This document shows, one piece after another, positions 9,110 through 17,694 of a DNA stretch of 64,000 nucleotides (positions within the stretch are counted from its first letter, which is position 1; each line of letters starts with the position of its first letter). Under the pieces are notes generated by a model. That model ran no database searches, was not told the origin of the DNA, and worked only from the letters and a program-made list of their open reading frames with translations. Origin of the DNA: Leclercia sp. AS011. Its GTDB lineage: Bacteria; Pseudomonadota; Gammaproteobacteria; Enterobacterales; Enterobacteriaceae. Both the position numbers and the translations under genes were made by a program. The stretch covers positions 310,001 to 374,000 of the forward strand of contig NZ_JBBCMA010000001.1 in assembly GCF_037152535.1 (NCBI RefSeq). The letters are read 5' to 3'.

Positions 9110-10753
9110 ATGGAACTCCTGTTACTGGTCTGGCGGCAATACCGCTGGCCGTTTATCGCGGTGATGGCATTAAGCCTGCTGAGCGCCGCGCTGGGCATTG
9201 GCCTTATTGCCTTTATTAACCTGCGTTTAATTGAAACGGTCGATACCACCCTGATGGTGCTGCCAGAGTTTCTCGGCCTGCTGGTGCTGCTGATGGCCGT
9301 CACCCTGGGGTCGCAGCTGGCGCTCACCACCCTCGGCCACCACTTCGTCTACCGCCTGCGCAGCGAGTTCATCAAGCGTATTCTGGATACCCAGGTTGAA
9401 CGTGTCGAGCAGCTGGGCAGCGCCTCGCTGCTGGCCGGTTTGACCAGCGATGTCCGCTCCATCACCATCGCCTTTGTGCGTCTGCCGGAGCTGGTGCAGG
9501 GGATTATCCTGACCTTCGGTTCGGCGGCGTACCTGGCCTGGCTCTCCACCAAAATGCTGGCGATCACCGCTCTGTGGATTGCGATCACCATCTGGGGCGG
9601 CTATCTGCTGGTATCCCGGGTGTACAAGCACATGGCGGTACTGCGTGAAACCGAAGATAAGCTCTATAACGACTACCAGACGGTGCTGGAAGGGCGCAAA
9701 GAGCTGACCCTCAACCGCGAGCGCGCCGAGCACATCTTCAATAACCTCTATATCCCGGATGCCCGCGAATATCGCCATCACATTGTGCGTGCCGATACCT
9801 TCCACCTGAGCGCGGTCAACTGGTCAAATATCATGATGCTGGGGGCGATTGGCCTGGTCTTCTGGATGGCGAACAGCCTCGGCTGGGCGGATACCAACGT
9901 CGCCGCCACCTACTCCCTGACCCTGCTGTTCCTGCGCACGCCGCTGCTCTCCGCCGTGGGCGCGCTGCCGACTCTGCTCAGCGCCCAGGTGGCCTTTAAC
10001 AAGCTGCGCAAGTTTGCCCTCGCGCCGTACAAAGCCGGGTTCCCGCGCCCCCAGGCCTTCCCGGACTGGCAGACGCTTGAGCTGCGCAACGTCACCTTCA
10101 AATATCAGGACAACGACTTCTCCGTCGGGCCGGTGAACCTGACCCTCAACCGCGGCGAGCTGCTGTTCCTGATTGGCGGCAACGGCAGCGGCAAATCGAC
10201 GCTGGCGATGCTGCTGACCGGCCTGTATCAGCCCCAGTCCGGCGAGATCCTGCTGGACGGTAAACCGTTGAGCGCCGAAAAACCGGAAGACTACCGCAAG
10301 CTGTTCTCGGCGGTGTTTACCGACGTCTGGCTGTTCGATCAGCTGCTGGGCCCGGAAGGCAAGCAGGCCGATCCGGCGCTGGTGGAGAAGTGGCTGGCGC
10401 ATCTGCAGATGTCGCACAAGCTGGAGCTGCAGGATGGCAAGATCCTCAACCTCAAGCTGTCGAAAGGGCAGAAGAAGCGCGTGGCGCTGCTGCTGGCGCT
10501 GGCGGAAGAGCGTGACATCATTCTGCTGGATGAGTGGGCCGCCGATCAGGACCCGCATTTCCGCCGCGAGTTTTACCAGGTGCTGCTGCCGCTGATGCAG
10601 CAGATGGGCAAAACCATCTTCGCCATCAGCCATGACGATCACTACTTTATCCATGCCGACCGCCTGCTGGAGATGCGCAGCGGCCAGCTGAGCGAGCTGA
10701 CCGGTGCCGAGCGCGATGCCGCATCGCGGGACGCGGTGGCCCGTACCGCGTAA
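9110..10753 (+). CDS. yojI: YojI ABC exporter (microcin J25 efflux)
   Basis: Fused ABC exporter of 547 residues: six membrane helices in about 1-310, then a nucleotide-binding domain. The Walker A is GGNGSGKST, the signature is LSKGQKK and the Walker B is IILLDEW. In E. coli YojI exports microcin J25 and affects L-cysteine efflux. The frame opens 18 bp earlier at a TTG, but the ATG at MELLLLVW gives the E. coli length. It stands after alkB with its own gap of 76 bp. Confidence 0.93.
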   Translation: MELLLLVWRQYRWPFIAVMALSLLSAALGIGLIAFINLRLIETVDTTLMVLPEFLGLLVLLMAVTLGSQLALTTLGHHFVYRLRSEFIKRILDTQVERVEQLGSASLLAGLTSDVRSITIAFVRLPELVQGIILTFGSAAYLAWLSTKMLAITALWIAITIWGGYLLVSRVYKHMAVLRETEDKLYNDYQTVLEGRKELTLNRERAEHIFNNLYIPDAREYRHHIVRADTFHLSAVNWSNIMMLGAIGLVFWMANSLGWADTNVAATYSLTLLFLRTPLLSAVGALPTLLSAQVAFNKLRKFALAPYKAGFPRPQAFPDWQTLELRNVTFKYQDNDFSVGPVNLTLNRGELLFLIGGNGSGKSTLAMLLTGLYQPQSGEILLDGKPLSAEKPEDYRKLFSAVFTDVWLFDQLLGPEGKQADPALVEKWLAHLQMSHKLELQDGKILNLKLSKGQKKRVALLLALAEERDIILLDEWAADQDPHFRREFYQVLLPLMQQMGKTIFAISHDDHYFIHADRLLEMRSGQLSELTGAERDAASRDAVARTA

Positions 10754-10760
10754 TCTTTCT

Positions 10761-10787
10761 GCCCGGCGGCACCGCGCCTGCCGGGCA
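10761..10787. repeat. Single REP-type palindrome after yojI
   Basis: GCCCGGC...GCCGGGC hairpin with the REP-like GGCGGC...GCGCC interior, 7 bp after the yojI stop. No T-run follows beyond AATTT, so it is better read as a REP unit than as a standard terminator. Confidence 0.6.
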
Positions 10788-10895
10788 ATTTCCACCGCAT
10801 CGCTGCTTTTTTATCCATCCCCCTCCGCCGTTTATTCTTATTTACATATCGTCACGCTATGCTTAATGCCATCACATTTAATGGATATATGATTG

Positions 10896-12332
10896 ATGGC
10901 ATTTACTAAGAAACACAGCGCAAGGCTGCGCGATGAAGAGCGTGCCCGTCTGATCTGGCTGCTCACCACCGATAAAGCGGTGGTCTCCACCCTGTTAGGC
11001 AAGCTGACCCTGGCTGAGCAATATGACGTTGGCGCCTTATCCGACAATATTGCTGAGGTAGGGGCGCTGGTGGCGCATCTGCCACCGCCCGACCTGGCCG
11101 ATACCCTGGAAGCCTTACCCTCGGAAGAGCGCCACGCCCTGTGGCGGCTGGTGGAGGATCACGAGCGCGGCCAGGTGCTGCTCGAGGCCTCTGAAAACGT
11201 CTGGGACGATCTGATCGACGAGATGAGCGACAGCGCCATCCTCGATGCCCTGCAAACCCTCGATATCGACGATCAGATCTACCTGGTGCAGCATCTGCCC
11301 CGCGATCTGACGGGCCGCCTGCTGGCCTCGATGCCGGCCGACGAGCGCGCCCGCGTGCGTCAGGTCATGAACTACGAGAAAAACAGCGTTGGCGCGATTA
11401 TGGAGTTCGGCGTCATCCTCGTGCGCCCGGACGTTACCCTGGGCACGGTCCAGCGCTACCTGCGTCGGCTCGGCAAAATGCCGAAGAACACCGACAAGCT
11501 CTTTGTCACCTCCCGGGATAAAACCCTGCTGGGGGAGCTGGAGCTGCAAACGATTCTGCTCAACGACGCCCACAGCCGGGTGAGCGAGGTGATGGATCCC
11601 GAGCCGACGATCTTCCTTCCCGAAGATAATGCCGAAAAAACCGCGCGCACCTTCGAGCGTGACAACCTGCTCAGCGCCGCGGTGGTGGACTCAACCGGCA
11701 AAATAATGGGCCGCTTAACCATCGATGAGATTGTCGACGTGGTGTATGAAGAAACGGGGAACGATATGCGCGCTATGGGCGGCGTGAGCGCGGAAGAGGA
11801 TGTTTACGCCCCGGTCAGCAAGGCAGTGAAAACCCGCTGGGCGTGGCTGGCGATCAACCTCTGCACCGCCTTTATCGCCTCGCGGGTGATTGACGGCTTT
11901 GAACACACGATCTCCCAGCTGGTGGCGCTGGCCTCGCTGATGCCCATCGTGGCGGGCATCGGCGGCAATACCGGCAACCAGACCATCACCATGATCGTCC
12001 GCGCGCTGGCGCTGCAAAATATTCAGCCGGGCAACTTCCGCTTCCTGATCCTGCGCGAACTGGGGGTGGCGTTAATCAACGGCCTGGTGTGGGGCGGGAT
12101 TATGGGTGGCATCACCTGGTGGCTGTACGACGACATGGCGCTCGGCGGGGTGATGACCCTGGCGATGGTACTGAACCTGCTGGTGGCGGCGATGATGGGG
12201 GTGATCATCCCGATGGTGATGACCCGTCTCGGGCGCGACCCCGCCGTGGGGTCGAGCGTGATGATCACCGCCATCACCGATACCGGTGGTTTCTTTATTT
12301 TTCTTGGGCTGGCGACGCTGTTTCTGCTGTAG
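10896..12332 (+). CDS. mgtE: MgtE-family magnesium transporter
   Basis: Mg2+ channel/transporter of 478 residues with the full family layout: acidic MgtE N domain (about 30-135), paired CBS domains (about 140-270), linker, and a C-terminal five-helix membrane domain (about 310-478) with the signature GGNTGNQT. The cytoplasmic domains gate the pore in response to Mg2+ in studied homologues. E. coli K-12 has no gene here (yojI is followed by mqo). The gap upstream is only 142 bp and shows no Mg2+ riboswitch that I recognise. Its last 38 bp overlap the opposing SulP gene. ATG chosen over an adjacent upstream TTG. Confidence 0.9.
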   Translation: MAFTKKHSARLRDEERARLIWLLTTDKAVVSTLLGKLTLAEQYDVGALSDNIAEVGALVAHLPPPDLADTLEALPSEERHALWRLVEDHERGQVLLEASENVWDDLIDEMSDSAILDALQTLDIDDQIYLVQHLPRDLTGRLLASMPADERARVRQVMNYEKNSVGAIMEFGVILVRPDVTLGTVQRYLRRLGKMPKNTDKLFVTSRDKTLLGELELQTILLNDAHSRVSEVMDPEPTIFLPEDNAEKTARTFERDNLLSAAVVDSTGKIMGRLTIDEIVDVVYEETGNDMRAMGGVSAEEDVYAPVSKAVKTRWAWLAINLCTAFIASRVIDGFEHTISQLVALASLMPIVAGIGGNTGNQTITMIVRALALQNIQPGNFRFLILRELGVALINGLVWGGIMGGITWWLYDDMALGGVMTLAMVLNLLVAAMMGVIIPMVMTRLGRDPAVGSSVMITAITDTGGFFIFLGLATLFLL

Positions 12333-13524
12333 CGGCGTTCTGGCGTCGCAGGCGGGCAGGGAGGATCGCCATGACGATAATCCCGCCCACCACGCCAATT
12401 GCCAGATTGCCGGTTGAGACGGTGGCCGCAACGGTCACCAGCATCACCAGGGTTTCCGCCACGGGCGCGCCTTTCACCGCGGCAGGGCGGATGCTCTGCC
12501 AGTTGAAGGTTTTCACCGCCACAATCGCCATGATCCCCGCCAGTACCGCCATCGGAATCCTCGCCATCACTTCACTCAGGGCGGTGACCAGCAACAGCAG
12601 CACCAGGCCTGCGGCGAACGTAGAGACGCGGCTGCGCCCTTTGCCCATTTCGACGTTAACGATGGTCTGACCGATCATCGCGCACCCGGCGATCCCGCCA
12701 AAGAAGCCCGCCATGATATTGGCCACGCCCAGCCCCATGCTCTCCCGGCGCTTGCTGGATGGAGTGGCTGTCAGCTCATCCACCAGTTTTGCCGTCAGCA
12801 GCGACTCCATCAGGCCGACAAAGGCAATGCTCAGCGCGCAGGGCCAGATAATGCTCAGGGTGTGCAGGTTAAGGGGCACCAGCATCTGGCTGATCCCCGG
12901 CAGGCCGCCACCGATAGCGCCTTCGTCGCCCACGGTCGGCAGCAGCTGGCCGCTGGTGACGGTAAACAGGGTCAGGACCACGATCGCAATCAGCGGGGAA
13001 GGAATACTTTTAATGTAGCGGGGTGCCCACAGCACAATCAGCAGGGTCAGGACAAACAGGCCGACAATCAGCGGGCTTGTGCTCCAGAAGTGCGGCACCT
13101 GGGCAAAGAAAATCAAAATCCCCAGCGCGTTCACAAACCCGGTCATTACCGCCTGGGGAATAAAGCGCATCAGGCGCGCCATCCCCAGCGCGCCGAACAG
13201 GATCTGAATCAGCCCCGCCAGCAGCACTGCCGGCAGAATATACTGCGCGCCATGCTGATGGACCATCGGCCCAATCACCAGCGCCACCGAGCCCGCGGCG
13301 GCGGTCACCATCGCCGGACGTCCGCCCATCACCGACAGCGCCAGACACAGCACCACCGAGGCGAACAGGCTCACTTTCGGATCGACGCCCGCCACCACCG
13401 AGAAGGAGATCACCTCGGGAATAAGCGCCAGGGCGGTGATCACACCGGCAAGGATTTCGCGCGTTAACAGCGAGGGCGCGCGCAGGACGGCAAGCGTCGA
13501 GGGAGAAGCGTGTGCTGGAGACAT
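12295..13524 (-). CDS. SulP-family anion transporter without STAS domain
   Basis: Polytopic membrane protein of 409 residues with the SulP/SLC26 fold signatures: an early TREILAGVITALALIPEVISFS segment, a GGRPAMVTAAAGSVALV repeat, and a second inverted half around LVDELTATPSSKRRESMGLGVAN. It ends shortly after the last helices and lacks the C-terminal STAS domain of the larger SulP members. The substrate cannot be read from the sequence; sulfate, bicarbonate or a carboxylate are all possible. It is convergent with mgtE and overlaps it at the 3' end, and is divergent from mqo. Confidence 0.85.
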   Translation of the reverse strand: MSPAHASPSTLAVLRAPSLLTREILAGVITALALIPEVISFSVVAGVDPKVSLFASVVLCLALSVMGGRPAMVTAAAGSVALVIGPMVHQHGAQYILPAVLLAGLIQILFGALGMARLMRFIPQAVMTGFVNALGILIFFAQVPHFWSTSPLIVGLFVLTLLIVLWAPRYIKSIPSPLIAIVVLTLFTVTSGQLLPTVGDEGAIGGGLPGISQMLVPLNLHTLSIIWPCALSIAFVGLMESLLTAKLVDELTATPSSKRRESMGLGVANIMAGFFGGIAGCAMIGQTIVNVEMGKGRSRVSTFAAGLVLLLLVTALSEVMARIPMAVLAGIMAIVAVKTFNWQSIRPAAVKGAPVAETLVMLVTVAATVSTGNLAIGVVGGIIVMAILPARLRRQNAATAETASPAQEK

Positions 13525-13686
13525 AGTTCTTCGCAGGTTAGTGGCGCAAGGCAGGATCTGTGCGCCCGATCACAAAGGGCAGCATAGTAGCGGGAAAACG
13601 CGCGCCTTGCCAGCGCAGCAGGGCTATGTCCCTACAAATTCCGCGACATTAATTATCATAATTACAATAATTATTTAACCTTTAAA

Positions 13687-13702
13687 CAATATTTAAATAT
13701 TG
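13687..13702. promoter_or_regulatory. Perfect 16-bp AT palindrome upstream of mqo
   Basis: CAATATTTAAATATTG is fully self-complementary and ends 71 bp before the mqo start codon, in the divergent gap with the SulP gene. It could be an operator. The protein that binds it is unknown. Confidence 0.35.
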
Positions 13703-13773
13703 CTACCGTGGCGCCGCACTCGACTTCATCTGCATAAATAGCGAACAACACGCTTATTACGAAGGCATTAATT

Positions 13774-15423
13774 ATGAAAAAAATGACTGCCCTGTTGCTG
13801 GCTGCGGCGGCAAGCCTTAGTGCTGCCCCGATGGCGGCGAAGGCTCAGGCATCGCAGGATCAGGAAACGGACGTTCTGTTAATTGGCGGCGGGATCATGA
13901 GCGCCACGCTCGGAACCTATCTGCAGGAGCTTCAGCCGGACTGGTCCATGACCATGGTGGAACGCCTGGACGGCGTGGCGCAGGAGAGCTCAAACGGCTG
14001 GAACAACGCCGGGACCGGCCACTCGGCCTTAATGGAGCTGAACTACACCCCGCAGAAAAAAGACGGCTCCATCAGTATCGAAAAAGCCGTGGAGATCAAC
14101 GAAGCGTTCCAGATCTCCCGTCAGTTCTGGTCTCACCAGGTGAACAGCGGCGTGATGCACGATCCGCACAGCTTTATTAACACCGTGCCGCACATGAGCT
14201 TTGTCTGGGGCGACGACAACGTCAACTTCCTGCGCGGTCGTTATGCTGCCCTGCAGCAAAGCTCGCTGTTCCGCGGCATGAAGTATTCCGAAGATCACGC
14301 CCAGATCAAAGAATGGGCGCCGCTGGTGATGGAAGGGCGTGACCCGAACCAGAAAGTGGCTGCAACCCGCACCGAAATCGGCACCGACGTGAACTACGGT
14401 GAAATTACTCGTCAGCTGGTGGGCTCTTTGCAGAAAAAAGAGAACTTCAACCTGTCGCTGAGCACGGAAGTACGCGGCTTTAAGCGTAACGCGGACAACT
14501 CCTGGAGCGTGACCGTTGCCGATCTGAAGCACAATGAAGAAGAGCACGTCATCAAGGCGAAGTTCGTCTTTATCGGTGCGGGCGGCGCGGCGCTGAAGCT
14601 GCTGCAGGAGACCGGCATCCCGGAAGCGGATAATTATGCCGGCTTCCCGGTTGGCGGCCAGTTCCTGGTGTCGGAAAACCCGGAAGTGGTGAACCGTCAT
14701 CTGGCGAAAGTGTATGGTCAGGCCTCCGTGGGCGCGCCGCCGATGTCGGTGCCGCATATTGACACCCGTATCCTCGACGGCAAACGCGTGGTGCTCTTTG
14801 GGCCGTTCGCCACCTTCTCGACCAAGTTCCTGAAGAACGGTTCCCTGTGGGATCTGCTGAGTGCTACCACCACCTCGAACGTCGGACCGATGATGGATGT
14901 GGGTCTGGATAACTTCGACCTGGTGAAGTACCTGATTAGCCAGGTGCTGCTCTCCGATGACGATCGCTTTGAGGCGCTGAAAGAGTACTATCCGGAAGCG
15001 AAGAAAGCGGACTGGCGTCTGTGGCAGGCGGGCCAGCGCGTGCAGATCATCAAGCGTGATGAGGACAAAGGCGGCGTCCTGCGTCTGGGCACCGAAGTGG
15101 TCAGCGATAAAGAAGGGACCGTGGCTGCGCTGTTAGGGGCATCCCCGGGGGCATCCACCGCGGCACCGATCATGCTGCATCTGATGGAAAAAGTGTTCAA
15201 AGATAAAGTCGCCAGCCCGGAATGGCAGGCGAAGCTGAAGACCATTATTCCGTCCTACGGCACGGCGCTGAACGGCAACGTTGATGCCACCGAGCAGGAG
15301 CTGGAGTACACCAGCCGCGTGCTGCAGCTGAAGTATGAAAAGCCGCAGGCACCGGATGTTGCGCCTCAGGCGCAGGCGACATCCCAGCCGGAAAGCAAAC
15401 CGGTGGCGGATATCGCGCTCTGA
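13774..15423 (+). CDS. mqo: Malate:quinone oxidoreductase
   Basis: FAD-dependent peripheral membrane enzyme that oxidises L-malate to oxaloacetate and reduces the quinone pool, bypassing NAD-linked malate dehydrogenase. The 549-residue protein has the dinucleotide-binding motif [13 protein letters not shown] near residue 35, followed by the family blocks [34 protein letters not shown] and [13 protein letters not shown]. An N-terminal Ala-rich leader precedes the FAD motif, as in E. coli Mqo. The C-terminal tail is Pro/Gln-rich and variable. Transcribed alone and closed by a shared terminator with eco. Confidence 0.97.
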   Translation: MKKMTALLLAAAASLSAAPMAAKAQASQDQETDVLLIGGGIMSATLGTYLQELQPDWSMTMVERLDGVAQESSNGWNNAGTGHSALMELNYTPQKKDGSISIEKAVEINEAFQISRQFWSHQVNSGVMHDPHSFINTVPHMSFVWGDDNVNFLRGRYAALQQSSLFRGMKYSEDHAQIKEWAPLVMEGRDPNQKVAATRTEIGTDVNYGEITRQLVGSLQKKENFNLSLSTEVRGFKRNADNSWSVTVADLKHNEEEHVIKAKFVFIGAGGAALKLLQETGIPEADNYAGFPVGGQFLVSENPEVVNRHLAKVYGQASVGAPPMSVPHIDTRILDGKRVVLFGPFATFSTKFLKNGSLWDLLSATTTSNVGPMMDVGLDNFDLVKYLISQVLLSDDDRFEALKEYYPEAKKADWRLWQAGQRVQIIKRDEDKGGVLRLGTEVVSDKEGTVAALLGASPGASTAAPIMLHLMEKVFKDKVASPEWQAKLKTIIPSYGTALNGNVDATEQELEYTSRVLQLKYEKPQAPDVAPQAQATSQPESKPVADIAL

Positions 15424-15426
15424 TAC

Positions 15427-15459
15427 AAAAAAGCCGGGTCATCTGACCCGGCTTTTTTA
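15427..15459. terminator. Bidirectional terminator between mqo and eco
   Basis: AAAAAAGCCGGGTCA / TGACCCGGCTTTTTT forms a long stem with A- and T-runs on both sides. It sits between two convergent stop codons and can serve both genes. Confidence 0.92.
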
Positions 15460-15957
15460 TTAACGCGCGACGGCGTTTTCGATTTTCTCATCTGCCTGCC
15501 AGACGCGGTATTTCACCTCAACGTTGTCCGGCGTATAAACCACAATCGGCAGCTTGCTGTTGTAGCGCAGCAGACTGTGCTCACCCAGGTTAGCGGTTAC
15601 AAATTTGGCGGTCTTTTTCCCTTCCGGGCAGGCCATCATGGTGGAGACCGGCGAGGTGACCTTATCAAAGACGTAATAGTCATAGCCCCAGCCTTCCAGC
15701 GTCTTGCTGGTTAACTGCCCGCCGAGGCGGTGCACGTTGCAGTCCACTTCCAGCGTCTGGCCGATCAGCAGTTCAACTTTATAATTTGCTTCATCTTTTT
15801 GCGCCGGCAGGTCGATAACCTGACGCTTCATGCCGTGCTCCGCCTGCGGATACGGGGCCGTTTTCTCAAGCGGTTGAGCGGCAGGGGCGGCACAGGCACT
15901 GGCGGAGGCCAACGCCAGCAGGGCGACGATGCTTTTAGGTGCGTTTTTCACAGTCAT
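15460..15957 (-). CDS. eco: Ecotin, periplasmic serine protease inhibitor
   Basis: Inhibitor of trypsin-fold serine proteases such as elastase, trypsin and chymotrypsin, including host neutrophil elastase. The 165-residue precursor has a signal peptide ending near [10 protein letters not shown]. The mature domain keeps the substrate-like loop [12 protein letters not shown], with the reactive Met (P1) followed by Met, and the Cys pair that braces the loop (VDCNVH, MACPEG). The C-terminal arm used for dimerisation is present ([18 protein letters not shown]). In E. coli the next genes are napFDAGHBC-ccm; here they are replaced by other genes. Confidence 0.97.
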   Translation of the reverse strand: MTVKNAPKSIVALLALASASACAAPAAQPLEKTAPYPQAEHGMKRQVIDLPAQKDEANYKVELLIGQTLEVDCNVHRLGGQLTSKTLEGWGYDYYVFDKVTSPVSTMMACPEGKKTAKFVTANLGEHSLLRYNSKLPIVVYTPDNVEVKYRVWQADEKIENAVAR

Positions 15958-16149
15958 TCCTTTTTATGTCAAACGAATCATGCCTACACTACCATAACTG
16001 GTGTTTTTTGCCTTTATTTTATTTTTATCTGGTTTATATCACTGATAATTTGCCTTTATTATGGTTTTAAATTCTGAGTTGGTGCTAAGGGAGCGATCGT
16101 GGTAGGGTGAGCGGCAAACATTGTTATTCATCTGTGAAGGAATAAATGC

Positions 16150-16410
16150 ATGGTACGCCAAAAACTTAACACCCCGGCGGGGAAAAAATTTCTGCTGGCA
16201 CTGCTGACGGTATTTCTCATCGCGGTGATTGGGGTGGGGCGTGTAACGATCGTCGGCGTGGTTGAGCAGTACAACATTCCGCTGACGGCGTGGACCACCA
16301 GCATGTACGTTCTGCAATCGGCAATGGTGTTGGTTTACAGCACGGTCTTTACCGTTCTGCTGGCTATTCCGCTGGGGATCTTTTTCCTCGGCGGCAGCGA
16401 TAAGCACTGA
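16150..16410 (+). CDS. Small two-helix inner-membrane protein (DUF2534-like)
   Basis: 86-residue protein with a short basic N-terminus (MVRQKLNTPAGKK), a first hydrophobic segment (about 14-37), a polar stretch with EQYNIPLTAWTTS, and a second hydrophobic segment (about 50-79). I recall similar small proteins grouped as DUF2534 in enterobacteria, but this is memory and not a search. Function unknown. It ends 8 bp before the MFS gene, so the two are probably co-transcribed. Confidence 0.7.
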   Translation: MVRQKLNTPAGKKFLLALLTVFLIAVIGVGRVTIVGVVEQYNIPLTAWTTSMYVLQSAMVLVYSTVFTVLLAIPLGIFFLGGSDKH

Positions 16411-16418
16411 GTTTCGGC

Positions 16419-17603
16419 ATGCTCTCCCGGTTCTCTACCCTAAGCCGGATCCCGAAAGGGGTCTGGGTCGTTGGCGGCGTCAGCATGTTGATGGATATCT
16501 CCTCTGAGATCATCCATAGCCTGTTACCGCTGTTTATGGTGACCACCCTCGGTGCCAGCGTGATTTTCATCGGCCTTATCGAAGGGCTGGCGGAAGCCAC
16601 GGCGCTGATTATCAAGGTCTTCTCCGGCGCTATCAGCGACTATCTCGGAAAACGCAAAGGGCTGGCGCTGCTGGGCTACGGGCTGGGTGCTGCCAGCAAG
16701 CCGCTGTTTGCCATCGCCTCGTCGTCGGGGATGATCCTCGGGGCACGCTTAATCGACCGGGTTGGGAAGGGGATCCGCGGCGCACCCCGCGATGCGCTGG
16801 TGGCTGATGTTACCCCGCCTGAACTGCGTGGAGCGGCCTACGGGCTGCGGCAGTCGATGGATACCGTCGGCGCGTTTCTGGGCCCGCTGCTGGCGGTCGG
16901 CATGATGCTGCTGTGGAACGATGATTTCCGCACCATCTTCTGGATCGCCGTTATCCCCGGCGTGCTTGCCGTCGCGCTGCTCTTTTTTGGCCTGCATGAA
17001 CCCGCCTCGCCCGTCACCCATAAACGCAGCAACCCGATTAAAAAAGAGAACCTGAAACGCCTCGGCAACAGCTGCTGGTGGGTCATTGGCCTCGGTGCGG
17101 TCTTTACCCTGGCCCGTTTCAGCGAGGCATTCCTGGTGCTCCGGGCGCAGCAGTCCGGTATTCCGCTGGCGCTGATCCCGCTGGTGATGGTCGCCATGAA
17201 CCTGCTTTATGCCTTTTCCGCCTATCCGTTCGGCAAACTCTCCGATGCCATGAGCCACACCCGTCTGCTGCAGTGGGGGCTGGCGGTATTGATAGCTGCG
17301 GATATCGTGCTGGCCCTGACCACCCACTGGGCGGGGATCATCCTCGGCGTGGCGCTGTGGGGCATCCATATGGGGATGACCCAGGGGTTGCTGACCGCGA
17401 TGATTGCGAAAACGGCACCTGCCGACCTGCGCGGTACCGCCTTTGGCCTGTTCAGCATGGTGAGCGGCGTGGCGCTGCTGATTGCCAGCCTGGGGGCGGG
17501 CATTATCTGGGAGACGTGGGGCGCGGAGTACACCTTCTACGCCGGGGCGGCTATCTGCCTCGTGACCCTGGCTTACCTGCTCAAGCGTCCGGCGGCGTTG
17601 TAA
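16419..17603 (+). CDS. MFS transporter
   Basis: Major facilitator protein of 394 residues with about 12 membrane helices. The loop between helices 2 and 3 carries GAISDYLGKRKGLALLGYG, a form of the MFS signature, and DRVGKGIRGAPRDALVAD matches a subgroup of uncharacterised or multidrug-type MFS proteins. The substrate is unknown. No strong ribosome-binding site is visible, so translation may be coupled to the small membrane protein just upstream. It lies in the block that replaces nap-ccm-narP. Confidence 0.85.
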   Translation: MLSRFSTLSRIPKGVWVVGGVSMLMDISSEIIHSLLPLFMVTTLGASVIFIGLIEGLAEATALIIKVFSGAISDYLGKRKGLALLGYGLGAASKPLFAIASSSGMILGARLIDRVGKGIRGAPRDALVADVTPPELRGAAYGLRQSMDTVGAFLGPLLAVGMMLLWNDDFRTIFWIAVIPGVLAVALLFFGLHEPASPVTHKRSNPIKKENLKRLGNSCWWVIGLGAVFTLARFSEAFLVLRAQQSGIPLALIPLVMVAMNLLYAFSAYPFGKLSDAMSHTRLLQWGLAVLIAADIVLALTTHWAGIILGVALWGIHMGMTQGLLTAMIAKTAPADLRGTAFGLFSMVSGVALLIASLGAGIIWETWGAEYTFYAGAAICLVTLAYLLKRPAAL

Positions 17604-17694
17604 AGCAGGCGATAGCGGAAAAGTATTCCGTAAATAATTCGGAGAGTTAGCGCCGTTTTGTTACCAATGTGGTCCTTTCTACCAGGAGATATTT

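Noticed and set aside
10754..10895. Magnesium riboswitch leader for mgtE
   Set aside because: Only 142 bp are available, partly a REP unit, and no riboswitch-like structure was recognised.
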